Shown: positions 25,843-34,632, numbered from the stretch's first letter. The stretch is 64,000 bases of DNA from Novosphingobium resinovorum (GCF_027922145.1 NZ_BSFC01000035.1:1-64000); one strand, 5' to 3'. Numbers and translations are program-made. Notes: generated by a model not told the origin, from the sequence alone.

Positions 25843-27288
25843 GTGGCAACAGGATCAGGTAGGGCGGCCCATGCAGGCGCCGCAAGTTCCAGAGCATGGT
25901 CGATCAGGATAGGGTCGCTGCTGATCCCCCTCGCCCATGCGGCGGGACAGAACGTCGTGACCGTCCTCGGCCTGCGGTTCATGACGGACAGTCTGGCGAT
26001 CTCCGCCGGGACCGCGGGGCTCATCTTCGCCCTCGTGAAAATCTACGACGGCTTTCTCGACCCCACCGTCGGCGCGTGGAGCGATCGCTTCCAGTCCAAG
26101 TGGGGCCGCCGCCTGCCATTCCTCTTCGCGGGCGGACTGGCGATGCCGCTGGGCGTCGTCATGCTGTTCGGCGCGCCCGACGTGGGATCGGTGCTGCTGA
26201 CCGAGGCTTTCGTGACGCTGGCGCTGATCATCCACGCATCCGGCTATACCCTGATGACGATCCCCGGCTTCGCCATGGTCGTCGAAAGTTCCACCGACCC
26301 CGACGAGCGCGCCCGGCTCATGGCATGGCGCACTTACGGCAACGCGGTCGGCACCCTGCTCGGATCGACGCTGCCGACATGGCTGCTGGGCATGATCGGG
26401 CCGGGCCGCCAGAGCCACCTCATCCTCGCGGTGCTGGTCGGCGCGATCGTCTTCGTCGCGACCACCGCCGCCGTGCGCCTGCTACGCGACGCCCCCCGCA
26501 CGGCGCCGAGTGCCGAGGCCGCCCGCAAGCCGCGCGGCCGCTTCGAACTGTGGCGGCAACTGGTGGTGGTCTGGGCCAACAAGCCGTTCCAGATCCTCGC
26601 GATCGCGCATGTCTTCCTGCTATTCGGCACCGTGATCGGGTCGGCCACCCTCGCCTACTTCACCCGCGTCGTGCTGAAGGTCGGCGATGCCACGCTGGGC
26701 ACCTATTTCATGCTTTCGACGGTCGCGATGGTGCTGTCGATGCCGGCCTGGGTGTTCGGGTCGCGCCATCTCGGGCGCAAGGCGTGCTACATGATCGCGC
26801 TTGCCGTCTACGGCGCCAACCACCTGACGTGGCTGCTTGCCGGGCCGGGCGAGAGCACCCTCGGCATCGGCGCCCGTGCCCTCGTCGGCGGCTTCGCGGG
26901 CGGCGGCATGATCCTGTGCGCCTATGCCCTACTTTCCGACGCGGTACGCTATGACTTCGTCCGCAGCGGCGAGCGTCGGGAGGGCGCGTTCGCGGGCATC
27001 ACCACGCTGCTGGACAAGCTTTCCTCCGCCGCCTCGCTGGCCGCGCTGGGCGCATTCCTGTCGGCGATGGGCTACGTGTCCTCGGCCAGCGGTGGCTCGG
27101 GCGCGCAGGGTGCCGACGCCGAATGGGCGATCATGATGTGCGAGTCCGTGATCCCGGCGCTGGCGATGGCCGGTGCCTTCATCACGATGTGCTTCTACCG
27201 CCTCGACGCCGGGGAACTGGCGCTGGCGGAAACGACGGCAGCACCCGCGCTTGACCCTGCGGTCGATCCCACGGGCGAACCGACCTGA
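25843..27288 (+). CDS. GPH-family (MFS_2) cation symporter
   Basis: A 481-residue inner-membrane carrier with about 12 hydrophobic segments. The family signature is present: YDGFLDPTVGAWSDRFQSKW near 80-100, followed by GRRLPFLFAGG, as in melibiose/xyloside-type sodium or proton symporters. The GTG at 25843 has GGAG seven bases upstream; earlier reading has no signal. It lies 146 bases after the racemase-like gene and ends with a clear terminator (27299-27327). Members of this family in sphingomonads often carry glycosides or acidic metabolites. The substrate here is unknown. Confidence 0.85.
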   Translation: MATGSGRAAHAGAASSRAWSIRIGSLLIPLAHAAGQNVVTVLGLRFMTDSLAISAGTAGLIFALVKIYDGFLDPTVGAWSDRFQSKWGRRLPFLFAGGLAMPLGVVMLFGAPDVGSVLLTEAFVTLALIIHASGYTLMTIPGFAMVVESSTDPDERARLMAWRTYGNAVGTLLGSTLPTWLLGMIGPGRQSHLILAVLVGAIVFVATTAAVRLLRDAPRTAPSAEAARKPRGRFELWRQLVVVWANKPFQILAIAHVFLLFGTVIGSATLAYFTRVVLKVGDATLGTYFMLSTVAMVLSMPAWVFGSRHLGRKACYMIALAVYGANHLTWLLAGPGESTLGIGARALVGGFAGGGMILCAYALLSDAVRYDFVRSGERREGAFAGITTLLDKLSSAASLAALGAFLSAMGYVSSASGGSGAQGADAEWAIMMCESVIPALAMAGAFITMCFYRLDAGELALAETTAAPALDPAVDPTGEPT

Positions 27289-27298
27289 AGGAAATTGC

Positions 27299-27327
27299 AG
27301 CCCCGGCGGTTAAAGTCGGGGCTTTTC
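27299..27327 (+). terminator. Rho-independent terminator of the GPH symporter gene
   Basis: AGCCCCG (27299-27305) pairs with CGGGGCT (27317-27323), followed by a T run. It lies ten bases past the stop. Confidence 0.75.
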
Positions 27328-27340
27328 CCTACTCCAACCT

Positions 27341-27417
27341 CGTCATTGCGAGCGAAGCGAAGCAACCCAGGGCGGCGTTAAACTGCCCTGGGTTGCTTCG
27401 CTTCGCTCGCAATGACG
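27341..27417. repeat. Dispersed palindrome (CGTCATTGCGAGC type), 33-bp perfect arms
   Basis: Positions 27341-27373 and 27385-27417 are perfect reverse complements around an 11-base loop, beginning CGTCATTGCGAGCGAAGCGA. A less perfect copy of the same family lies at 47058-47148. Both fill junctions between convergent genes. Confidence 0.85.
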
Positions 27418-27429
27418 AAGTGTTTTCGA

Positions 27430-28386
27430 TCAATTCGCGTGAGGACGCTTTTCCACCAGAACCGCAACCGGAACATGCGGGATCGCCCGGCTTTCCTCCA
27501 CGTCCGGTCGCCCGACATGGGCGCGCAGCTTTTCGGCGAAGAGTTCCGCCGAACGCTTGATCTCGGCATCCGCCCGGAACAGCAGTCCCGCGCGCAGAGG
27601 GCGCGGCATCCGCTCGACATTCAGCGCGACCGCGCCGGTGCCCTCCATCAGCGCATCGGGCAACATGCCCAGCATGCCTTCCTCCAGTACCAGCGACTTC
27701 ATGAACGAAACCGAGCTGGTCCTGACCCCGGCGGCCGGCATCCCGGCGTTGCCGACCGCGAAGTAGTTGCGAGTGGCTGCCAGCCAGTGCTTCTGGTCCA
27801 GCATCGCCCATGCCCAGCGTGTCAGCTCGGCGGGCGTGATACCGCTACGGTGCGCAAGCGGGTGCCCGGGCGCGGCGTAGATCGAGCAGGACGAACTGCG
27901 GATCCGCTCATAGGCCAACTTCTCCTGCATCGTAGTCGCCGGAACGGTGGTGAAGACGAGATCGACCTTGCGGTCCATCAGGGCGGGAACGGTCTCGTCA
28001 ACATGCCCCTCGACGATCCGCAGCGATACGTCGGGATGCTCGCGCGTGAATTCCGCCACGACGGCGCGCAAACCCATCTGTGCCTGCAAGGGGCAGATCG
28101 CGGCCACCAGTTCCTCGCCCAGCCCGCGCTTGGCAAGGGCGATGCGCTGCTGCGCCCGCTCCTGCTCGTTGACCATGAGCCGCGCATGCTCGAGCAGCGC
28201 GGTGCCCGCCGCCGTCAGTTCCACCCCGCTGGAACGGCGGTCGAACAGCCGCGCATCGATCTCGTCCTCGAGGGTCTTGATGCTGCGGGTAAGCGCGGGC
28301 TGCGTCAGGAAGACCCGCTCTGCCGCCCGGGAAAAATTGCCCAGCTCCGCAACCGCAATGAAGTGCCGCAACTGACGAAGATCCAT
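27430..28386 (-). CDS. LysR-family transcriptional regulator
   Basis: A 318-residue LysR regulator. The N-terminal winged helix is typical (MDLRQLRHFIAVAELGNFSR, then QPALTRSIKTLEDEIDARLF). The effector-binding domain runs about 90-300. The ribosome site GAGGTGG precedes the ATG. It lies downstream of, and on the same strand as, the anchored hydrolase gene at 28492-29517, 105 bases away, and its likely targets are that gene, the divergent nitrilase-like gene or other operons of the island. The effector is unknown. Confidence 0.9.
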   Translation of the reverse strand: MDLRQLRHFIAVAELGNFSRAAERVFLTQPALTRSIKTLEDEIDARLFDRRSSGVELTAAGTALLEHARLMVNEQERAQQRIALAKRGLGEELVAAICPLQAQMGLRAVVAEFTREHPDVSLRIVEGHVDETVPALMDRKVDLVFTTVPATTMQEKLAYERIRSSSCSIYAAPGHPLAHRSGITPAELTRWAWAMLDQKHWLAATRNYFAVGNAGMPAAGVRTSSVSFMKSLVLEEGMLGMLPDALMEGTGAVALNVERMPRPLRAGLLFRADAEIKRSAELFAEKLRAHVGRPDVEESRAIPHVPVAVLVEKRPHAN

Positions 28387-28491
28387 GATCCCACCTCAAG
28401 CCTTATGACGGAAAGAGGAAGGGGAACCCGGAGCTGCCCCCGGGTCCAGAATTTAACGCTTCCTCCCCGCTCTGCGGACAATCCTCCGCGC

Positions 28492-29517
28492 TTATTTCCC
28501 TGTGGCGGGTGTCGCCGGAAGTGCGTCGATCCATGCCTTGAGGTCGCGCCCGGTCTGCTCGGGCAGTTCGATCATCGGGTAGTGGCCGACGTCGGGATAG
28601 TGGATGATCTTCATCGGCGCATTGGCGAACATCACCCGCGCGTCGTCGGCCCGGTCCTTGGGGATGACGATGTCTCGGTCGCCCCACTGCAGCAGCACCG
28701 GCACCTTCACGGCCGCCGCCGCATCGCCCGCACCGGACTTCCACACCGCCTTGGTGTTCGCCTCGTAATAGGTCTTCACCCGCGCGAAACCGCCGGGGAT
28801 GTTGTTGGTCATGTAGTACCAATGGACCGTCTCGGGCTTCAGCCGCTCCGGACGCCCGTAGAGTTCGGCCAGCGAATGGCGGTAGAAGAACTCGGGCATG
28901 TAGTTGGGCACGAGGTTCGTGTGCACCCACAGGACCGATGATACGAGAGCCGAAGTCTCGGTCGGAGGGGGCGCCTTGAGCGGCAGGGTGGATACCGCCA
29001 GCGCGCGGACCTGCTCGGGATGGCGCGCCGTGTACATCGTCGCGATCGTCGCCCCGCTGGAGCTGGCGACGATGACGAACTTGCCAAGGCCCTTCTGCTT
29101 CACGAAACGCTCGATCAGTTCCACGACGCTCGGCATCCCCTGCGAGGCACGCGGATCGACGGAGAGCCCATAAGGCGGCCAGTCGAAACGGATGACGCGG
29201 TAGGAGCCCTTGAGCTGGTCGGCCCAGCCGTCCCAGATCCGCAGGTTCGACATGGAACTGTGCAGCATCAGGATGACCGGCCCCTGCCCTTCGTCGCGGA
29301 CATGCAGCTTGACGTCGCCGACCATCTCGAACTTCGACGGCCCGGTCGCCTGCTCGGCCGCGACAGCCTCATAGCTGGGGTTCCACCAGCCAAGCCGCAT
29401 AGTGCCCAGCGTACCCGCCGCGACGAGCGCCACTGCCGCCACCACGCCGCCGACGATCCTGCCCACCCGGCGGCTGCCCTTTTCGGAACTGCTTTCGGCC
29501 CGATCCCTGACGCTCAT
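28492..29517 (-). CDS. Membrane-anchored alpha/beta hydrolase
   Basis: A 341-residue protein with one N-terminal membrane segment (VGRIVGGVVAAVALVAAGTL, near 18-37), followed by a periplasmic alpha/beta-hydrolase domain. The triad looks complete: Ser in VASSSGATIA (near 152-156), Asp in QWGDRDIVIP (near 278) and His in PDVGHYPMIE (near 310). It resembles haloalkane dehalogenase/epoxide hydrolase-like esterases. Start MSVRD at 29517 has AGGGGA upstream; a longer reading at 29616 runs into the divergent promoter. It contrasts with the catalytically altered hydrolases elsewhere in the island. Confidence 0.85.
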   Translation of the reverse strand: MSVRDRAESSSEKGSRRVGRIVGGVVAAVALVAAGTLGTMRLGWWNPSYEAVAAEQATGPSKFEMVGDVKLHVRDEGQGPVILMLHSSMSNLRIWDGWADQLKGSYRVIRFDWPPYGLSVDPRASQGMPSVVELIERFVKQKGLGKFVIVASSSGATIATMYTARHPEQVRALAVSTLPLKAPPPTETSALVSSVLWVHTNLVPNYMPEFFYRHSLAELYGRPERLKPETVHWYYMTNNIPGGFARVKTYYEANTKAVWKSGAGDAAAAVKVPVLLQWGDRDIVIPKDRADDARVMFANAPMKIIHYPDVGHYPMIELPEQTGRDLKAWIDALPATPATGK

Positions 29518-29724
29518 CCATGATCCCCTGTGCTGAAACGCCGATGATGACGGGGAGCGCGGCGCGGCTCCAATCAGTAGATTGCAATGAGCCATACCCG
29601 CACCGCATGGCGCCACACTACGCGAGCCAATGTCTCCGGCAGGTGGGTAAACGGCGCCTCCCCCAAGAATGAGCGGCGGAGAATCGCGCTATCGAACACT
29701 CCAAACCGACAGAGGGAGATCAAG

Positions 29725-30726
29725 ATGCGCCACGCCCCGCCCCCGCCTTATGTCCTCGCCACGTGCGCCTCGGCGCCGCAGTGCGTGTTCGCGAATGGCG
29801 CCGTGGACCGCGCCGCGATCGACCACAACATCGCGCAGACCATCGCCCTGACCGAGCGGGCGGTCGGCGATCACGGGGCACGGCTGGTCGTGTTCCCGCA
29901 GTTCGGCCTCACCGGCTATGCCATGGTTTCCCCCGAGGCCTGGCACGACGCCGCCTTCGCGCTCCCCGGCCGCGAGATCGAGCGCATCGCCGAAGCCTCC
30001 CGCCGCACCGGCGCATGGATCGCCGTCCAGGTGCCCGAACGCCACGACGCCTTTCCGGGTCGCCACTTCCTTTCCTGCGTCATCGTCGGTCCTGACGACG
30101 GCATCGCCCTCGTCCACCGCAAGGGCTATTCGCTATCGCTGCGCACCAGCCCGATCGATGTGTACGAGCGGTTCGTGGAAGTCTTCGGCAAGGACGCATT
30201 CCACCCCGTGATCGACACACCGATCGGCCGTCTCGGCGCGGTGATCGGGGCCGAATTGCACTGGCCGGAAGTGTGCCGTTCACTGGCACTCAAAGGCACC
30301 CAAGTGGTACTCAACCCCATAGCAGCGGCGCCGCACCTCGACTATCTGCAGCGACCGGGCGCACTCCACGTTCGATCCGTGCGCGCCTTCGAGAACATGG
30401 TCTATCTTGCCACCGCCAACATCGCCGGACCGGCCGACACACCCCCGTCGATCATCTTCGATTACAAGGGCGCCTCCATCGCCGAGCCTGTCGAGGGTGC
30501 GCCCGAGATCACCCTCGCCACGATCGACATCGCCGCAATGGAAGCGTGGCGCGGAGCGCCATCCGCCAATTTCCTCGCCCAGATCCAGCCGGCCACGACG
30601 ATCCACCCGGACCCGCACCTCCATTGGCCCCGCAACGCATGGCCGGCGCAGGCACCATCGACGTTCGAGGATCTCGCTGCCACGGAGGCGGATACCTGGC
30701 GCAAGTTGAACGCGCACTGGGGCTGA
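29725..30726 (+). CDS. Nitrilase-fold protein lacking catalytic Glu and Cys
   Basis: A 333-residue nitrilase-superfamily fold (carbon-nitrogen hydrolase). Superfamily enzymes need a Glu-Lys-Cys triad. Here the first site reads VVFPQFGLTGY (Gln59 for Glu), the Lys is kept (RKGYSL, Lys133), and the Cys site reads VIGAELHWPE (Gly175 for Cys). Two of three catalytic residues are therefore missing, while the fold around them, including the HWPEV segment after the Cys position, is kept. It may bind a ligand, act as a partner subunit or catalyse something else. The ribosome site GAGGGAG precedes ATG 29725. It is transcribed away from the anchored hydrolase. Confidence 0.85.
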   Translation: MRHAPPPPYVLATCASAPQCVFANGAVDRAAIDHNIAQTIALTERAVGDHGARLVVFPQFGLTGYAMVSPEAWHDAAFALPGREIERIAEASRRTGAWIAVQVPERHDAFPGRHFLSCVIVGPDDGIALVHRKGYSLSLRTSPIDVYERFVEVFGKDAFHPVIDTPIGRLGAVIGAELHWPEVCRSLALKGTQVVLNPIAAAPHLDYLQRPGALHVRSVRAFENMVYLATANIAGPADTPPSIIFDYKGASIAEPVEGAPEITLATIDIAAMEAWRGAPSANFLAQIQPATTIHPDPHLHWPRNAWPAQAPSTFEDLAATEADTWRKLNAHWG

Positions 30727-30752
30727 ACGGGTTATGCATCCGAGCGATTGCA

Positions 30753-30816
30753 TAGCTAATCATATTTAGCTACCTATATGCTCGAAAATTCGCGTAAAAA
30801 CCGCGATTTTATCGAG
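30753..30816 (+). promoter_or_regulatory. Two inverted repeats upstream of the HTH gene at 30827
   Basis: TAGCTAA (30753-30759) with TTAGCTA (30766-30772), and CTCGAAAATTCGCG (30781-30794) with an imperfect complement CGCGATTTTATCGAG (30802-30816), lie in the 100 bases before the start at 30827. They could be autoregulatory operators; no T run makes the second a poor terminator. Confidence 0.4.
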
Positions 30817-30826
30817 TAGTTCAAGC

Positions 30827-31978
30827 ATGAATTCCGCTCCTGAGGATGCCCCGGCAGCCCCCCTTGAAGCTGACGCTCTCATGGCGTTCGGCCATATGTG
30901 CGGCGCCTTGTCGTATTGCCCTGAAGCAACCCTGCGGGTCTTTGCCGGGCAGGCCTTGCGCCACACGCTGATCGCGGCGCTTCGGCAGGAGGGGCATGCC
31001 TTTACGGAAATGCGCTTTCACGCCTGGTTCGCAGGGCTGACCACGCTCTCCGAAGACAGCCCGAGAAGCGCCCGCCCCGCCCGCGCCTTGTGCAACGCGA
31101 TCCTGACCGAGCTTGCCAACTGGGGCGATACGGCGCTCGCCGCCGCAGCAGGCCAGCTGAAGACCGCCCTGCTCGCGCCACTGGAGGGCCACGACGAGAA
31201 CGCGAACGCGGAAGCCAATCGCATTTTCGAAGCCGCGCGCCTGGTGATCGGCACCCTGCCGACAGCGAAGACCTCCCCCCTTGCCGACATGGCAGCGTTG
31301 CATGCCGCGATTGCCGGCAACATCGACTTCGCGCCGCCGGAGCGAGCACCTTCTCGCCTTGCCACGCCACTGCGGCAATTCAAGATCGAGCCCCCCTCCC
31401 TCAAGGCGCCACTCTGGGCGATCGACCTGGTCTTCTCGCGGCGCCTGTTCGAGCAGCGGAACTTGCGCACTGCCCTCCCCCTTTCCGGCCTCGCCCGAGC
31501 CAACGCCATAAGTGAAGCGGACGTCCTGCAGCGGCGGCTCATCTTCGCCGACGCTATGCAGAGCGCGGTCGGCCCGATGCTGACGATGATGCAGAACGCC
31601 GATGCTCTCGCCCGCTTCGCCCATGCTCCGGCACCGGGCCGTCGCGGCAATTCGAGAGCACCCTTGCTGATGGAATTGCTGGCCGGCTTCGGACCGCTAC
31701 GTTCACGGCAGATCGAGACGATACTTGGCGCGTCGCGCCTCGGCGTCGCGGGAATGATCGAAAGTTGGGAAGCCTTGGGCGCGATCAGCCGGACGACGAT
31801 CTCGGGTTCGCACCTGCTGGAAATGCGAACCATGCAACGAGCATCAGTACAATCCCCGAGGCCAGAGGCACCCGCATTCTCGACATCGGTTCTCGCCGAC
31901 TACGAGTCATCGATGGAAGCCATCGACCGCCTTCTGGCACGTCGCGATGACGCGCGACAGGATGACGGCTCCACCTGA
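30827..31978 (+). CDS. Putative DNA-binding protein (DUF1612-like) beside the partition genes
   Basis: A 383-residue protein, helical and Ala-rich. The C-terminal part (LLMELLAGFGPLRSRQIETI, near 280-300, then LGASRLGVAGMIESWEALG) looks like a helix-turn-helix module. This arrangement recalls the rhizobial plasmid proteins with DUF1612 and a C-terminal HTH that sit near plasmid maintenance genes, but I cannot confirm the family without a profile search. It converges on parB, with terminators for each side between them. Two inverted repeats precede it. The role is unknown: plasmid copy or partition control, or regulation of the island, are possible. Confidence 0.7.
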   Translation: MNSAPEDAPAAPLEADALMAFGHMCGALSYCPEATLRVFAGQALRHTLIAALRQEGHAFTEMRFHAWFAGLTTLSEDSPRSARPARALCNAILTELANWGDTALAAAAGQLKTALLAPLEGHDENANAEANRIFEAARLVIGTLPTAKTSPLADMAALHAAIAGNIDFAPPERAPSRLATPLRQFKIEPPSLKAPLWAIDLVFSRRLFEQRNLRTALPLSGLARANAISEADVLQRRLIFADAMQSAVGPMLTMMQNADALARFAHAPAPGRRGNSRAPLLMELLAGFGPLRSRQIETILGASRLGVAGMIESWEALGAISRTTISGSHLLEMRTMQRASVQSPRPEAPAFSTSVLADYESSMEAIDRLLARRDDARQDDGST

Positions 31979-32024
31979 TCGACCGGCGCCTGAGAACCTT
32001 CCCACGGCAAAATGGCGTCAATTT

Positions 32025-32044
32025 AACCGGATTGCCCGGTTTTT
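32025..32044 (+). terminator. Terminator of the DUF1612-like gene
   Basis: AACCGG (32025-32030) pairs with CCGGTT (32036-32041), followed by four or five T residues, 46 bases past the stop. Confidence 0.6.
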
Positions 32045-32151
32045 GACCTCCCCGGAAATGGGCCTTTCAGCGCCATAACGATCTGGAGACAACCTGCAGG
32101 TCATAAATGTCGCCGCGGCGCCCTACGAGGCCCTGAGGGCAAAAATCGAAA

Positions 32152-32186
32152 ATTCGGGGCCAACACAATGCGCATCGGCCCCGAAT
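32152..32186 (-). terminator. Terminator of parB
   Basis: ATTCGGGGCC (32152-32161) and GGCCCCGAAT (32177-32186) form a perfect 10-bp stem. On the minus strand it is followed by a T-rich stretch. It lies just past the parB stop. Confidence 0.65.
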
Positions 32187-32191
32187 ATATG

Positions 32192-33169
32192 TCAGCCTTC
32201 GATGAGCCCACGAATCGCGGTCATCAGTTCATCGGTCGATGCGCCGGAGCGCGGAACGATCTTCAGGGTCAGTCCGCTGCGTGCCGAACGGGCGTAACGG
32301 AGCATCGGTTTGCCGTTCGCGGCCTTGACCACCAGTTCGCCGCCGCCCGTCTTGGTCTTTGCGACGGTCGCCGCAATCAGCCGCTTCGCCACTTCCGGAC
32401 CCGACAGCTTCACGCCAAGGTCCGCGCGATCTTCGCGCACGCCCCTGCCCTCTTCGATCATCAGCGCCAGTGCGCGCGGATCGCCGGTCAGTGGTTTGAT
32501 ATCGCGCGCCACGCGTACCGTCAGGTCATGGGTATCGGCGAAGATCTCGACGATCTCTGCAGGCAGTCGCGCCACGTCGAGCAGGCGGCTGAGCCACGAG
32601 CGGGAAATCTTGAGATGCTCGGCCATCTCGCTCTGCGAACCGTCATAGAACTCGTCGAGCGCGCGAAGATATTCGTTGGCGCGCTCCCAGTCGGAGATGT
32701 CCTTGCGCGACCGGTTCTCGATGTCGGAGACGCGGAACGCCTCTTCGTCCGACACATGCTGGATGGTGACAAGATATTCGTACTCGGGATGGTGGTGCGC
32801 CCGCAGCCACTGGACCGTCCACCAGCGACGCACGCCGGCGATGATCTCGTAGTCGTAGTCAGGGTCGTTCGTCAGCCTGCGGACGATCGCCGGGATGCGC
32901 TGCTTCTTCGCCGAGAGGAATGCATCGATCAGGTCGCGGCAGCTCTCCTCGTCGAGGTGATCGAGATCACGGTTGTGAAGACGCCAGGGGCGACACCGTG
33001 CCGGGTCCACCCACTCGGTCCGGTCAGTGACGACCTTGCCCGAAGCCAGCCGTGCGAGGGTCTGGCTCCGGCTGGCCATGATGCTTTCCGACGGCGCCGA
33101 GTTGTCCAGATCCGCGTCATCAAGCCCATCGGTGAGGCTGCTCCCAAATCCGCGATTGCCCTTTGCCAT
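32192..33169 (-). CDS. parB: Plasmid partition protein ParB
   Basis: A 325-residue ParB/Spo0J-type centromere-binding protein. The N-terminal CTPase-like domain includes IIAGVRRWWTVQWLRA (near 95-110), corresponding to the GERR-type motif, and IENRSRKDISDWERANEY (near 135-152). A central HTH region follows with SQSEMAEHLKISRSWLSRLL (near 163-182). ATG at 33169 is chosen over the longer reading (33232), which runs through the parS region. GGGAAG precedes it. It follows parA on the same strand, with two parS-like palindromes in the 169-base gap. ParB bound there would load ParA-driven segregation of the replicon. Confidence 0.93.
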   Translation of the reverse strand: MAKGNRGFGSSLTDGLDDADLDNSAPSESIMASRSQTLARLASGKVVTDRTEWVDPARCRPWRLHNRDLDHLDEESCRDLIDAFLSAKKQRIPAIVRRLTNDPDYDYEIIAGVRRWWTVQWLRAHHHPEYEYLVTIQHVSDEEAFRVSDIENRSRKDISDWERANEYLRALDEFYDGSQSEMAEHLKISRSWLSRLLDVARLPAEIVEIFADTHDLTVRVARDIKPLTGDPRALALMIEEGRGVREDRADLGVKLSGPEVAKRLIAATVAKTKTGGGELVVKAANGKPMLRYARSARSGLTLKIVPRSGASTDELMTAIRGLIEG

Positions 33170-33208
33170 AGTCACTTCCCGTCCGCCGCAGCGCCTGTTC
33201 CAGTGCCG

Positions 33209-33224
33209 GTTGCCACGTGGCAAC
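33209..33224. promoter_or_regulatory. parS-like site 1
   Basis: GTTGCCACGTGGCAAC is a perfect 16-bp palindrome, 39 bases upstream of the parB start. An identical site lies at 33320-33335. Size, symmetry and position match ParB-binding centromere sites. Confidence 0.8.
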
Positions 33225-33319
33225 ACCGACACACATTCCCGTTTTTACTCTCGATCCGGATGCAGACAACAACCGGATCGAAACTCACATCACCTTGAAT
33301 TCAGGCGAGTTTCTTATTC

Positions 33320-33335
33320 GTTGCCACGTGGCAAC
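33320..33335. promoter_or_regulatory. parS-like site 2
   Basis: An identical 16-bp palindrome to site 1, 111 bases away centre to centre and ending three bases from the parA stop codon. The two together make a compact centromere between parA and parB. Confidence 0.8.
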
Positions 33336-33338
33336 TGC

Positions 33339-34547
33339 TCAATCTATCCGACCAGCCCGGCTCGCCCAGGTTCGCAGAACGTCCTGTTCGATGTCGTGGC
33401 AGACATCGTTGAGGAAGCGAACGCAGCGGTTGTGCACCTCATGCGACGTGACCGGGCGATCGAGTTCGAAGACCGTCTTCATGCGCGAGCTGGCGTTGTC
33501 GATCTCCGCGCTGACCTTGAGCACGGAGTTGATCATCGAACCGCCGAATACCTGCCGCATCATACCCAGGATCTCGCGGTGCATGGACTTGCTGTCATCC
33601 ACGCGGCTAGCGACCAGACGGATGAAATTGTACGCAGGGCGCACTCGCCCGCCCAGTTGCTCCAGCTGCTTCATGGTGGTGCGGGCCATGTCGATGAACG
33701 AGACGGTCGATGCGAAGTCGATGACGCTCGGCGGCGCCGGAATGACCATTGCATTGGCAGCCTGGAGCACCGCCATCGATACCATGCCGAGCGCCGGCGG
33801 CGGGTCCATCACGACGATGTCGTAATCGTCGACGACTTCGTCGATGGCCTGGGCAATGATGTCGATGACGTCGAAGCTCTGGTTCTGGGCCAGGTAGCCG
33901 GCGATCTCGTACTCCAGATTATAGAGCTTCAGATTGGCCGGGATCAGGTCGAGCCCGAAGAAGTGCGTCTTGCGAATGATCGAGCGGACGCCCAGCAATT
34001 CCGGATTATGGAAGTGCCCATAGAGAGTGTCATCCTCTCCCAGGTCCACGTCGGGACGATAGCCGAACATCATGGTCGAGCTGGCTTGGCTGTCGCAGTC
34101 GATGAACAGGACGCGGTAGCCGCGGATCGCGAAGTGCTGCGCCATGTGCAAAGCGAGGGTGGACTTGCCGACGCCGCCCTTGAAATTCGACACCGAGAGG
34201 ATGGCCGGGGTATCGCCCGGTGCACGCCACGGCCGCGTGCCGAAGACGGCCCGCATGTGATCGAGTTCCTCCAGCGTATATTGCACGCGGTGTCCCGAAG
34301 CCGTGCGGTCTCGTTCGGGCAGGCGTCCATCGCGTTCGGCCTCCCGAATGGCGGACGCAGTGCGGCCGACCAGCGAGGCTGCCTTGGAGATCGGGAAGGA
34401 AGGGCCGACCTTGTGCCCCGTCTCCGGATCGAGCGCGCCGTCGCGGATACGCTTGAGAATAGTGAGAGCCTTGCGATGAAGCAGGCCAAGGCTATCTTCC
34501 AGCAGTTCGTCACCGCTGATTTCAGAAGGAGCAGGGGTCGTCGCCAT
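33339..34547 (-). CDS. parA: Plasmid partition ATPase ParA
   Basis: A 402-residue ParA of the longer type Ia class. An N-terminal domain of about 110 residues, with a MerR/HTH-like part (SLVGRTASAIREAERDGRLP near 65-84), precedes the deviant Walker A ATPase (NFKGGVGKSTLALH, near 122-136). Walker A' (VLFIDCDSQAS) and Walker B (YDIVVMDPPPA) follow. Type Ia ParA proteins also repress their own operon. ATG at 34547 is favoured; the longer frame begins with TTG. It is transcribed divergently from repA across the iteron region and leads to parB. Confidence 0.93.
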   Translation of the reverse strand: MATTPAPSEISGDELLEDSLGLLHRKALTILKRIRDGALDPETGHKVGPSFPISKAASLVGRTASAIREAERDGRLPERDRTASGHRVQYTLEELDHMRAVFGTRPWRAPGDTPAILSVSNFKGGVGKSTLALHMAQHFAIRGYRVLFIDCDSQASSTMMFGYRPDVDLGEDDTLYGHFHNPELLGVRSIIRKTHFFGLDLIPANLKLYNLEYEIAGYLAQNQSFDVIDIIAQAIDEVVDDYDIVVMDPPPALGMVSMAVLQAANAMVIPAPPSVIDFASTVSFIDMARTTMKQLEQLGGRVRPAYNFIRLVASRVDDSKSMHREILGMMRQVFGGSMINSVLKVSAEIDNASSRMKTVFELDRPVTSHEVHNRCVRFLNDVCHDIEQDVLRTWASRAGRID

Positions 34548-34632
34548 AGATACCCGTCTTGTGAGTTTGAGGCCCAACCCTACCCCCGTTGGAAGTTTCG
34601 AGCAACGACCCGTCCACCAGTGTTACAAAACC

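Noticed and set aside
29725..30726. Functional nitrilase or amidase
   Set aside because: The catalytic Glu and Cys are replaced by Gln59 and Gly175, so standard nitrilase-superfamily catalysis is not supported.
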